Shown: positions 22,480 to 33,289 of the stretch, in pieces
How positions within the stretch are numbered: position 1 is the first letter of the stretch
Layout: every line of letters begins with the position of its first letter
Assembly: GCA_936450465.1 (NCBI GenBank)
Contig: OW388302.1
Span: 15,711,530 to 15,775,529, forward strand
Reading direction: 5' to 3'
Length of the DNA stretch: 64,000 nt
From: Gibbula magus
Taxonomy: Eukaryota > Mollusca > Gastropoda > Trochida > Trochidae
The notes under the pieces: generated by a model
What the model saw: only the letters and a program-made list of their open reading frames with translations
Told to the model about the DNA's origin: nothing
Database searches by the model: none
Translations under genes and position numbers: made by a program

Positions 22480-23312
22480 TATACTGTATGGGACAAACGA
22501 TTTTGATGCTCTGTTAGTTTTTAAATGCAAGATTTTGAAACGGCGTCCAGATGGTAGAAATTCATAATATTCATTTAGAAAGTGTGATGGGTCTGATTGA
22601 ATGGCTAGAGCCTTCTTTTTAACTCTAAAATCAAACTGGAATGAAAGATGCTCAAAATTGAAGCCGCAAATTTTACTGGAGGTGTTTACAATTTTGTCAA
22701 TTTTATTTTTTTGTCTTAGAGGAAGATTTCCATACCATGCATGGAAGCAGAAAGTCAGAATGCTATTGATAAAAGTTTGGTAGAATAATCTCAGAATACT
22801 GCAGTCTACATGAAAAGATCGTAATTTTCGCAGGAAGAAAAGCCTTTGTTGTGCCTTTGCATGTACACGTTGTGAATTAGTTTTCCATGAAAGTTTATAC
22901 TGTATGGGACAAACGATTTTGATGCTCTGTTAGTTTTTAAGTGCAAAATTTTGAAACGGCGTCCTGATGGTAGAAATTCATAATATTCATTTAGAAAGTG
23001 CGATGGGTCTGATTGAATGGCTAGAGCTTTCTTTTTAACTCTTAAATCAAACTGGAATGAAAGATGCTCAAAATTGAAGCCGCAATTTTTACTGGAGGTG
23101 TTTACAATTTTGTCAATTTTATTTTTTTGTCTTAAAGGAAGATTTCCATACCATGCATGGAAGCAGAAAGTCAGAATGCTATTGATAAAAGTTTGGTAGA
23201 ATAATCTCAGAATACTGCAGTCTACATCAAAAGATCGTAATTTTCGCAGGAAGAAAAGCCTTTGTTGTGCCTTTGCATGTACACGTTGTGAATTAGTTTT
23301 CCATGAAAGTTT
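22480..23312. repeat. Two-copy 416-bp tandem duplication in LINE 3' region
   Basis: ACTGTATGGGACAAACGATT occurs at 22483 and 22899, and TTTTCCATGAAAGTTT near 22880 and 23296. The copies are nearly identical, differing by a handful of bases. This makes it younger than the LINE decay around it. On the minus strand it covers part of the RT C-terminal region. Confidence 0.85.
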
Positions 23313-24569
23313 GTTGTCAATTATCTTTCCCAGATATTTATACTCGTCTACTATTTCAACTTCCTGGCCTTCAATATTAACTGGCTCTAGTTTTTTCTTT
23401 TTTGCGTACGGAATTCAATTATCATTTCCTTTACTAATATTCAGAAAAAGGAAATTTTCTTTACACCATATAATGAACGATTCAATATTTTCTCTATACT
23501 CTAATTCCGACTGATGAATAAAGCCCCCCAAAGCAGCATCATCTGCAAATTTGAAATTCAAACAAGAGGATAATTGAGATACACAGTCATTTGTATAGAG
23601 AGTGAAGAGGACAGGAGACAGGACACATCCTTGAGGAGCACCGGTACTTTGGAGATTGGTATCAGAGAGTGTAGAATTCACTCGAACACGTTGAGGACGA
23701 TTAACCAAGAAAGCTTCTATCCATTTGATGATGTTACTGTTTACTCCCGTGTGGAATAATTTTGTTATCATAAGATGTGGTTGGATTGTATTAAAAGTAA
23801 AAGTCTGCAAATAGTATTCTTACATATGATTTTGAATTCTCTAGGTGAATATAGGTCTTATGCAAAAGAGAAATGAGTGCATCCTCAACACCGCGTCCAG
23901 TCCTATAAGCAAACTGAAGAGGGTCCATTAGATGTCCAGTATTTTGTCTAATTAGGTTCAGGATAATACGCTCGAAACATTTCATGATTATTGGGGTTAG
24001 AGCCACTGGGCGATAGTCATTAAGGACTGAAGGTTTGGACTTTTTCGGAACTGGGATTATATGTGACTGTTTCCATATTGTTGGTATATGATGGGTGTCA
24101 ACAGACATCTGAAACATCACTCTGAAGATCCCACACAGCTGTCCACAACGTTCCCGAAGTGCAATGCCAGGTACTCCATCCGGGCCACTAGCTTTCCTAA
24201 TGTTTATCTTTCTAAATGCTAACATTATATCAGTATTCGTTATGAGTAAGTCATCATCTTCGGGTAGGCTTTGCATGAAAGCACTCCTACTCTGGGTGAA
24301 GTCATGTATATCAAACCTAGAATAGAATTGATTAAGATCACTAGCAAATGAAGCATTGTTTTGCTTGCTCCTTTTAAATTGTTACATCGGAATTCCTTCT
24401 CAATTGTATCTTTATACTCAAGTTTACACTTTTTTGTCATACGTTTGATATCCCGTTGAATCTCTTCCACTCTTATTCTGTCTCCTGAGCAGAAAGCACG
24501 CTTCTTCTCATTGAGGAGTCCTTTCAGCTCAATACTGACCCACGGACGGAATAATGTCATCAATACAAA

Positions 24570-25120
24570 ATTTAATGTAATCTGTAAAGATTACCTGTCT
24601 ATGCTGTGATCAAGCTTGGTATCCTACCGGTAACACCGGGACAGTGCCTGATATGTGAAACTGAAAGTGAAGACATTGTCAAGCACCAGCTCATCTACTG
24701 TGACAAACTGGCAGAAAATAGGAACAAACTGAGCGAGAGTCTGTTTGATTATGTTAGTCTCGACATATACGTGAGACTGGAGGACGCTACAGACGAGGCT
24801 AACATTCTGACATACCTGGGTGCCATTACTCCGGTTGTGCAGGACATGTCTCTTGATAGCTGGGTTGGGTTTATGAGCATTATTACAAAACACGTCAGTT
24901 CGTGGAACTTAGCCAGCATTCTGTACCTATAACAAACTTTAATGCTGTGTACACATTGCCCAGTAACCACTTGTTGTTATGCATTGGTATTATGTGTGTT
25001 CTATTCCTTTCTTTAAATGCAATTGAATTTTGTATATTTGCATAAACATATGTACTGTTCTTAATTGTAACTGGATGTACAACTCTCCAAATCATAAAGA
25101 ACATTCATTCATTCATTCAT
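24570..25120 (+). pseudogene. 3' end of a second LINE, plus strand
   Basis: An open frame from about 24606 to 24932 ends the ORF2 of a non-LTR element. It contains CLICETESEDIVKHQLIYC, a C-x2-C-x8-H-x4-C arrangement found in the C-termini of many LINE ORF2 proteins. It is followed by a 3' UTR and a tail of tandem CATT (25102-25120), the short repeat tail expected for such elements. Everything upstream of the C-terminus is missing at the junction with the opposed LINE. Confidence 0.7.
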
Positions 25121-25904
25121 ATTGGTACAGAACAACTGCAAAACAAAAATACAGGAATTCACTTTTTAAACAGAACATTTGTTATAGATAATGACCAAAG
25201 TAATTTCTTGAATTTAAAATTAACTTTTAACAAAAACTTCATTCTCACAAATCAATGTGGTAATTAAATTTGTATTACTATTTTTTTAGACAATTCAAAG
25301 AACTCAATTTATGTTCACATGGTAAGCGTTTTAAACGAACTTCAGGTCAGAGATGTTCTCTTTTACATTTTAGATTGCCAGTGTGCCTTGATTGCTTTCA
25401 CAATTCCCATGTCACAATATTTCGAAACTTTACAATTTTATTATTAATATCAATTGTTAGCTATTGCAAAAACAATATGAATAAAATGTATTGTGCATAT
25501 TACAAGAAATGCGCACGGTAGCTGCAAGGTTATAGATCTCATGAAGTTGTGTCTTCTGTGAATGACACTTGTACATGGATACCAAGCAGACAAGATTATG
25601 TTGTTCATCTCCTCTCATGTTCCGCCATTATATTTTCATTAAGACACGGGTTATGTTGACAAATAATGTCGGCCAATTAACAAAATGGTGGTGATTGGGT
25701 GATTGCTGAACACAGACTTTTGTTGAGAATTCCGCATAGACTGTTTATATCACAAACTACATCGGCATTTGAGTAGAGTAGTCACGATCTATAGGCGTTA
25801 GTGAGCACATATTTTACCTTACATCTATTTCAACAAGATACGGCTGCTCACTGAAATTTAGGGTTCATGATAGATATTGGTATTGTTTATTTATGAAACA
25901 GAAA
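25121..25904. other. Intergenic, no feature recognised
   Basis: AT-rich. An 83-codon open stretch at 25270-25521 has no identifiable domain. Confidence 0.4.
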
Positions 25905-26410
25905 TCTGATACAACATACCATCAGCAATAGCTGAAACTGCATCTGTTGCATACAAATATAGAAATGACTTCATGATACAGCCCTATAGTGGTTGATAAG
26001 TTATATTTGTATTTGTTCATACTTTGCTGAACAAAGAGGTTTGTATGTACTACATTTGTTGTAAAAAACCCAAACATGCTTAAATCGCAAAAACTGTTCA
26101 TGTGTCAAATAATATCTGTATTAAAAAGACTTAAAATTTTGGAAAATTATAAAGCAAATTGTAAAATCTGCCGGCTAATCACTTATCCACTATCATTATG
26201 TATTATACTGTCAGTTTGTACCTCATATGCCGAGGTTCTCGGCCTGAGCGTAATAAAGTTATGTTCTGTTGTGTATGTGTTAAATAGTACATCGATACGA
26301 AATACCATGAACAATAGCTGAAAATATTAACTACATCAGCTTCCACAGTTGTATAAATAATATAGAAACGACTTCACGATACAACAATATAGTGGTTGAT
26401 AAGTTATGTC
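25905..26410. repeat. Two diverged copies of a ~110-bp segment, ~395 bp apart
   Basis: ATACCATCAGCAATAGCTGA..GACTTCATGATACAGCCCTA TAGTGGTTGATAAGTTAT near 25915-26010 recurs, diverged, at 26303-26410 (GACTTCACGATACAACAATA then TAGTGGTTGATAAGTTAT). This indicates an old local duplication. No coding content. Confidence 0.6.
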
Positions 26411-26629
26411 ATTATCGAAATCAGCAGAAGTATCATACATGCATCAATCAAAGGTTTCAATAACTTACTATACTGCAAATGAATAAGTGATGTGAACATG
26501 TTATTATGAGAACTAATAATGAATTGTTTTGCTTGGAATGTACTTTAAAATGATGACAATGCGGTTTATTAAGTCTGATTGAACAAATGGAAACCGAATG
26601 GATAAACATGTCCTTATTTAAATGTTAGC

Positions 26630-27560
26630 TTCCTTTGACGGATGTACTAAAATCAAAGAATTCAGAATTGATTCTGGTTTGAAACCAGATTATCATGCTT
26701 CTGTAGATGGTTACTGAATGCCATGTATTAACATATATGATCGAATTAGCACAAAATAACAGTTGTCAGTTAGTTAGTAGTTAGAAGCTTTCCATTCAAT
26801 GGAATCGGTAAGTGCAAATATTAGGAATGGAGACAACATGAAACTACATTTTTGTCAATGGATTATTTTTATTTGCAATTGAATTCTTATTTCATTGAAA
26901 TACCGGATCGTTGTGATATTGGTTTTTGTACCTAGTCTTTCCCATGTAATCTATAGTGAGAGATCACTCCCCAGTGATCACCATAAAGTTATGTTAGCGT
27001 TAACACATACAATTACCTTTAATAAGTTCATTGATAGCAGACAGTGTATAAATATTTCTCCTGAGTCAATTTGCTCATTGTTCTCCTTTCATGATGTGTT
27101 TCCTTTTACAGATGTACTTGAAATCACAAAACTATTATAATTATTCTGGTTTGAAACCAGGTCACCAAGTTTCAGTCAATGGTTACTAAAGAAACAGGTA
27201 CTTACATGTATGATCTCATTGGCACAACATAACATTTGTTTGTTAGTACATTTACATTAAATTAAGTAACGGCAAATTTAAGGTATGGAGCCAACATGAT
27301 ACTACGGGTATTTTTTAAATGCAAATGGAATTGTTTCCATTGAAATACCAGGCTGGATTATTTCATGATAATGGCAGTTATACCTTATCGTTCCCATGGC
27401 AATCTGTAGTAGCGATCTTTTCCCATGGATCAACATTAAAGTTCTGCTCGTGCTAACACATATGATTACCTTTTATGAGTGTGATAATGTTCGTTGATAA
27501 CATATATTGTTTAAAGATTTCCCCTGGGTCTAGTTGCTCATTGTTCTCCTTAATGTACAT
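26630..27560. repeat. Tandem duplication, ~472-bp unit, two copies
   Basis: The palindrome CTGGTTTGAAACCAG occurs at 26674 and 27146. The units then run in parallel through 'ATTGAAATACC', 'TCCCATG.AATCT.TAGT', 'TAACACATA.AATTACCTTT' and 'TTGCTCATTGTTCTCCTT'. Identity is perhaps 75-80 percent by eye, so the duplication is old. No gene. Confidence 0.7.
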
Positions 27561-29940
27561 ACATATATCTTAATCTACGTTTGATATGATGTCATGAAGG
27601 TACCATATAAATAGTTTGGGATGCACTGACAGCCTAGTGTTTCTAATACGTTTATGCCAAACTAATTATTGGCCAAGAAGAAGAACAAACTTTGATATGT
27701 GCTTTCAGCAAGTTCTGTACATGATCACTTTGACTTTTCACCATAGGGGACGATATGAACCCACTTGAGGCAAACGCGACAATAAATTGGCCGAATTAGT
27801 AAAAAAACACAACTGTGATGCGAGATAAAAAAAGGGCAGGTTGCAATTAATGAATTCTAATTATTTAGGTTTTGGTCTGATTGTGCTGAGATAGTGAGAT
27901 TAGTTATTCCGGGGTGACAGGATTTTGGTTGTGTTGACTCTTTTGCTAGTAAGCGTTATGTGAGAAAACCAACATCCCTCTTGATCTTGGGTAAGGATTG
28001 TAACAGCAGACAAATCATGGTGCACTTATTTTAACAGATTTATTTAATGCCCTGCGTGTGTATCAATGGTTACACGTTCCATATTAATGATGAACAGCTA
28101 TCCAGGAAAGGACAAACTGACGTCTGACAAATATCAGCCAACTAAAATAGCCCACCTGAGGATAACAAGAATCAATTATTTCTATAATGCAGTACATATT
28201 ATTAAATTCATGTTAAACATCATATCAGATTGAGTTATGTACTTGCCAAGGAGTTAAATGGACAAATTACACATGTTTGCAAAAACAGAATTAAATTCAT
28301 TCAAAACAAAGTTAGTCATATTGCCACGGAGTGTAAGATATGAACTTGGTGAAGGATTTAGACAACAGTGAACCCCTCGTGTATGATATCAATATATCTG
28401 CAATTATACAAATACTAATGCCTCAGATTCAGACACAAATTGTAAGTACTGAATGTTCCACCAGTTTCCTGCTCAGGTACAGACATAATAATAACGTTCT
28501 AACATATAAACACATTCGTTAATCCTGTGACTGTTTATTGTTAGAGTGACATTTTTTAATCATATTTCATTTGCCGCTTATTTCTCCCGAAATACCAGTC
28601 TTGAACTGGTTATCCACCCAATCCGGGCTCATTGTTGCTGAAATTATTGCTGTATCGTACTCAAGCAAGCAAGGTATGAACCCATGCTGAGCATACGGAG
28701 GGTGACAGTGTCGATTTATTGCAACGTTGCATTTATTCATTTTAACTTTTTTAATTTGATTAAGTGGTCTTACGTTTTACGTTCTTAATTTGAGAGATAT
28801 GTGTATGGTAGCATGATTTTATATTGTTAGTATTGACAGAAAATGCCTAATAAAGAATGTTCAATTTTAGAAAACTGTGGTGTGCTTTAAGATGATCGTC
28901 ACGTGAAGAATCATTAATTCAAAAAAGAACAGTTGATGTACAAAGTTCAAACCCCTAGCAGAGAAGAAGTGGACACAAATTGAAAGATAATTTTGGAATT
29001 TGTTATGAGAAAGGATATTATTTCATTAAAACAACTATCTAATTAATTTATAACAACCACTAACAAAAAAAACCAAAAAAAAAACGTTATTCGAATTTCA
29101 TACATTCTAGTTTAAAGGCTATTTTTGAAAAAGCAAACAAGAGGAATATGACGGTTTGTTTTCTTTTACTTAACAGGTCATGTCATTCATAAGGCATATA
29201 TTATTGTTGCAAACAATCGCATTTAAATCATTCACACTTCATAGACAAACGCACCTACGTTACAATATAACATATATATTAACACGACCTTGCACTTAAA
29301 CTTAAAATTTATTGTGTCGGTACAAACTATTGTCAATTTGAATAAGTTTATCAATCCAAAGTAAACATAACTAGTCTCATGTATATGATACGTGTACATA
29401 TCCAGTGTCACTTTGCTTAGTAACCATTGTTTTAGCATGACATATAAACATTATGACAAAATCACATAGTTAGTCTGGACAAAACTGAAGGGAGGAGTCA
29501 TACATTCTTGTATTATTTTACTGTACATACATGAAGAAAAATTAGCAAGAAATTAAACTTGCAAGTGAAATTTCCGACTCATGCCCAATGTGTTGAAACA
29601 TCTCGCTGTCGCTCGGTTTAGATAGTCATATGAACGACCTGCTCTTGAAGTGACCTCTATACAAGCATGTAGCTTTATGTAGGCGTTGATGAACAACACA
29701 AGACATTGTTTCTACTTTATTATTAATAACTTGTTTGTTATCTATAATAAAAGTTACAATATTACAATAAGGTGTATTATAAGTTTAAATGTTTATTATG
29801 TACAAACAATACCAAAACTGTGTATCCTTTGCTTGATCATACGCTGTTACTTATTCTATTTAAATAACTATTCTGTGGATTAAGAATCAAGACAAATTCA
29901 TCACTTTAAATTCTTGTTACTTTTAGTGTATCCAGCAATG
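27561..29940. other. Intergenic, no feature recognised
   Basis: 2.4 kb of AT-rich DNA without a supportable exon, repeat or RNA gene. Confidence 0.5.
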
Positions 29941-30240
29941 CGTTTAGGCATATTTGCCGATGCACCTTCATATTTAGGGCACAACTACACTTTTCTGATT
30001 CACTTTCTTTTAAAAAACTGTAACCTTTGTTACATACTCCCCCATCGACATATTTAAGTTATATCTTCCGACGTAACCTCTCTACCCACCTAGGTTACTC
30101 AAATCATAACTTCTCACGCAACCTAAGTTACTTTGTATCCAAATTGGTCCATCAAATCAAACATAAACATCTGTTACATTCTCTCCCCACAGAGGTTACT
30201 CAAAATATATCTTACTCAAGATACATAAACATATATTTAT
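29941..30240. other. Region just downstream of gene B; scattered GTAACC/GGTTAC words
   Basis: Several GTAACCT, GGTTACT and AAGTTACTTT words occur between 30018 and 30200, suggesting a degenerate short repeat. This DNA has no match in the region downstream of gene A, marking the right edge of a rearrangement at gene B's 3' end. Confidence 0.4.
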
Positions 30241-32787
30241 TTAATTATGAATTGTGTATTGATTGTGGTTGTTCAACAATGTAACAGCCAGTTTGTCTCC
30301 ATCAACACCCAGACCAGTTGGATACTGTAAACCATCCTCTTCTGTCAGAATGTCTCTGATGAACTCTCCTGACTCACTGAGATGAATCACTTTGTGTGTT
30401 GTACGGTCAGCTACAAAGATGTCTCCTGTACTGGTGGATGTGATTCCCCATGGACTTCTCAGTGCTCTGTCTCCAGTAGGTGAGTATGTGAATACAATGT
30501 CACCAGACCGTGTCAGACAGATGACAGACTTCATACTATAGTCTGACACCAGGATAGTGCCTTGTCTGGTTACATGTATGTAATGAGGATAAATGAAGCT
30601 CTTTCCTATGGCAGGAAGTGTTGTGAAGCTCTTCAAGATGATTCCATTCATATCAATCAGATCTACAGAGGGTGGATGATAAGAACCGGCCACCAGTGTT
30701 GACTGATCCAGAGTAGACAGACCATCGTAGTTCTTTCTTGTCTGTATTGTAGACAGGAGTTCCAGGTCAGGAGTCACAGCAACTGTGATGATACGTTGCG
30801 AGTCACGAAGAGACACAGCTACCTTACCTTCACTGATAACTGTTATACACCAGGGAGTACCAGACACTTTAAGTACACTTGAACATGACTGTCCTCCTCT
30901 AGTGTAAAATGATTTCAGATGTTTTGTGATATAATCAGTGAACACAGTTACACGTGTACCGGCAATTTTCATTATCACACCATCATTAACGTCACAACTG
31001 TCTCTCTCTTTAGAATTGATAATTTCATCTAGTACAGGTGATGCTGTCAGATCTATGTTGTCAATTCGCTGCGAATTCATACTCAACTTGTGTATCTTCA
31101 TCTCCATCACTTCAATGTCTTTCTTCTTATTATCACGGTCGTGTCTTGAGCTCATGTGATCCTTATCTATATGCTTTCCTTTCTCTGAATTCGGGACAGT
31201 ATCATGATACTTCAGATTTGGCATTTTACTATGAAGTCTCAGACATCCCTTGCATAATGAAGCTTGGCATTCATAACACCAGTGTGTAGATGGAGTTGTC
31301 TTCCCGTCTTCTTTGCACACGGAGCAAAGGTCAGGTCCTGGAAAACATCAATGTCATCTATGTTAGATATTGTATATACAATGATAGTGTGTTATAATAA
31401 GCGACCACAGTTATCTTTGTACTGCACTGCTCAAAAATGATCAAATATAAGTTGATGATTAGGATTACAGTGCAACAAGATACTGAAGTCAGAAGATAGG
31501 TATTTTTAACAAACCAAAGCATATGTTTATCAAATATTTTTGGAACGCAGACTGATACCAAGAGGTGTCAAACAAAACCGTCCTTTGTCCTAGTTGCTGT
31601 GACGTAGCGACTGTTTCGACCTCTGGACACCATACTCCGCAAAACTCGCGTGTTTACACCAGATTTCATATGACAATTAAAAAGACAGATTTTGTTTATT
31701 TCGTTTGACAAAATGTTCAAATTTAGAACCCTACGGAAGCGTATTAGTATCTCCTACGTAGGACTTAGTATCCTACGTAGGAGATACTATCTCCCACGTA
31801 GGAGATAGGCTTAATATGTCCTACGTAGGAGATACTTAGTCCTACGTAGGAGATACAAAGTCCTACGTAGGAGATAGTTTGCCAGATTTTTTTTTCACCG
31901 TGACACTAGTAGGCTTCCGTAGAATCCTATTAGGTACAAACATTAAATTGAAATTGGCATAATATGAGTTTGCTAGTTTGCCTGGTTTTGTAGTTATTGT
32001 ACGAAATAGGGCTGTCACTTTCTTTCCTGCAAACAGCTTTTTTTATAAATAATTGTGCAGAAACTGTTTTTTTCTTTCCTAAAGGAATGTCATGGACATA
32101 GGGAAGACCTTATCTTAAATCCATTCTTGTCTTGTGACCTCGAAGGAGCCCTTTTAAATTGTGGACACTACGATAAATATGATTACATTAAAAAGTCTAC
32201 CATTAATCACACATCTTAATGCTAAGCGCATATTGGAAAATAGTTGATCAAATATAACCCTATCTTCACAATGTCACGGCCATAATGAAGGATTTCCAAC
32301 TGTAGGGTATATCTCGATAGTTTTAAACCTTGCCCTGGGACTGGAAGTTTGGATGCCGCCTGTCTTGTCATGATGAGCTGAGAATTAACGATACATTTAT
32401 GTTTAATATGTGCCACCTTAAGCGATTTGGATTTGATATATACATATTCTGAAGTCACTTACCCCCTTCAACGTGAGCTGTAACAACAGTTTTCTCAAGT
32501 TTCTTGACCACATGACGATAGCCAGCTTTGTTCAGAGCTTCCAGGAACATGCCATATCCATTCACACCTGAATTAAACAGTTTCTGAAGAAACACTTCTG
32601 TTCTCCTTTTCCTGGTAGGTGGTACTGCACATCTGACCTCTTCTATATCATCGTCAGTAAATATTCCTTTCTCAAACATTGTGTCAACAAGATATTTCCC
32701 ATCTAGATCCGTGTTCAAGAGTTCCCAGTTTATTCGTAATCTCTCCTTCTCATCATGTTTTAATTTACCCCTCTGTTGCAATGCCAT
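30241..32787 (-). CDS. Gene B: CARD - B-box - NHL repeat protein, paralogue of gene A
   Basis: Two coding exons as in gene A. The CARD exon (32787 to 32463) follows ATCTTTTCAG and begins CC-ATG. It ends in phase 1 at G|GTAAGT. The B-box/NHL exon (31337 to 30241) follows TTTTCCAG. The predicted protein has 473 residues. CARD residues about 10-100 include ERLRINWELLNTDL, LVDTMFEKGIF, VFLQKLF and GYGMFLEALNKAG. The B-box has CSVC, CYEC, CKGC and His residues near 112-150. The propeller repeats YIHVTRQGTILVSD, PWGITSTSTGDIFVAD and PTGLGVDGDKLAV follow. After LAVTLL the sequence diverges abruptly from gene A and ends NNHNQYTIHN. The last propeller strand was thus replaced by adjacent DNA, and the fold may be compromised. 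No RING is visible. An innate-immune adaptor or sensor role is inferred from the domain architecture. Confidence 0.82.
31338..32462 (-). other. Intron of gene B
   Basis: 1125-base phase-1 intron. The B-box-proximal 60 bases match gene A's intron. The rest diverges apart from the presence of a palindromic array at 31748-31876. Confidence 0.75.
31732..31918. repeat. Six-copy palindromic array (TCTCCTACGTAGGAGA core) with inverted ends
   Basis: TACGTA (once CACGTA) centres lie at 31755, 31774, 31795, 31822, 31843 and 31864, mostly 21 bases apart. Each lies in a TCCTACGTAGGA palindrome, usually extended to GAGATA. The array is bounded by CCCTACGGAAGCG on the left and CTTCCGTAG on the right, an inverted pair. 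This suggests the array is the body of a small transposon of about 185 bases. Confidence 0.85.
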
Positions 32788-33289
32788 GGCTGAAAAGATA
32801 TAAATCAATTGAAAAGGTTTGTTTAAAAATTACTGATGACAGTTTGGTAAGGTACCTCAGTATAGCACCTATCTCAACACTAATTTAGTAAAACATGGAC
32901 GTATATTAATTTCAAAGAAACTGTATTTAATATTTAACAACTGTTTTAGATGAAAATGTCTACCAGATTCGAATGAACAAAAACTGAGAATAAAGTTGAG
33001 GCAGATAACTTGAAATCAAACACTTGTGATGGCTAATCATCCAGTCTGCTGAATCAAATATGTCTTAACCTTTCTCAGTGGCCAATTTACAGGATCAGTA
33101 TTTTCACAGACTAAGAAAAGACAAACGCTTTGCAATTATGACAATGTCCTTTAGGATCAGGCTATTCAGGAATCAAATTGTACAACTGATTCTCGCTTTG
33201 CAATTGTGACAATGTCTTTTAGAATCAGTTGAAAAACCTTTTGTAGCAATTTTTGGGGGGTTGAGTGTTTTTTCCATATATCGACCCAA
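32788..33289. other. Upstream of gene B; small direct repeat at 33128-33240
   Basis: On the minus strand an acceptor (ATCTTTTCAG) precedes the coding exon, so at least one 5' UTR exon lies further right, unidentified. CTTTGCAATTATGACAATGT near 33128 and CTTTGCAATTGTGACAATGT near 33197 form a 69-bp direct repeat. Confidence 0.5.

Larger units (their letters stand above)
22183..24569 (-). pseudogene. 5'-truncated LINE of the CR1/Rex1-like group, reverse orientation
   Basis: Minus-strand frames give a pre-RT linker (PWVSIELKGLLNEKKRAF near 24500) and then the RT fingers KASGPDGVPG, IIPVPKK, NDYRPVALTPIIMKCFERII and QFAYR..GVEDA (24276-23791). The palm TGAPQGCVLSPVLF and FADDAALGG follow (23810-23415). 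Catalytic FADD is intact, but there are frameshifts near 24276 and 23800. The 3' end reads CTGGGATAATAAAGTTTATC followed by TTATC repeats, like the tails of Rex1/CR1-type elements. The endonuclease domain is absent. The element lies directly against the 201-codon ORF. Confidence 0.85.
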
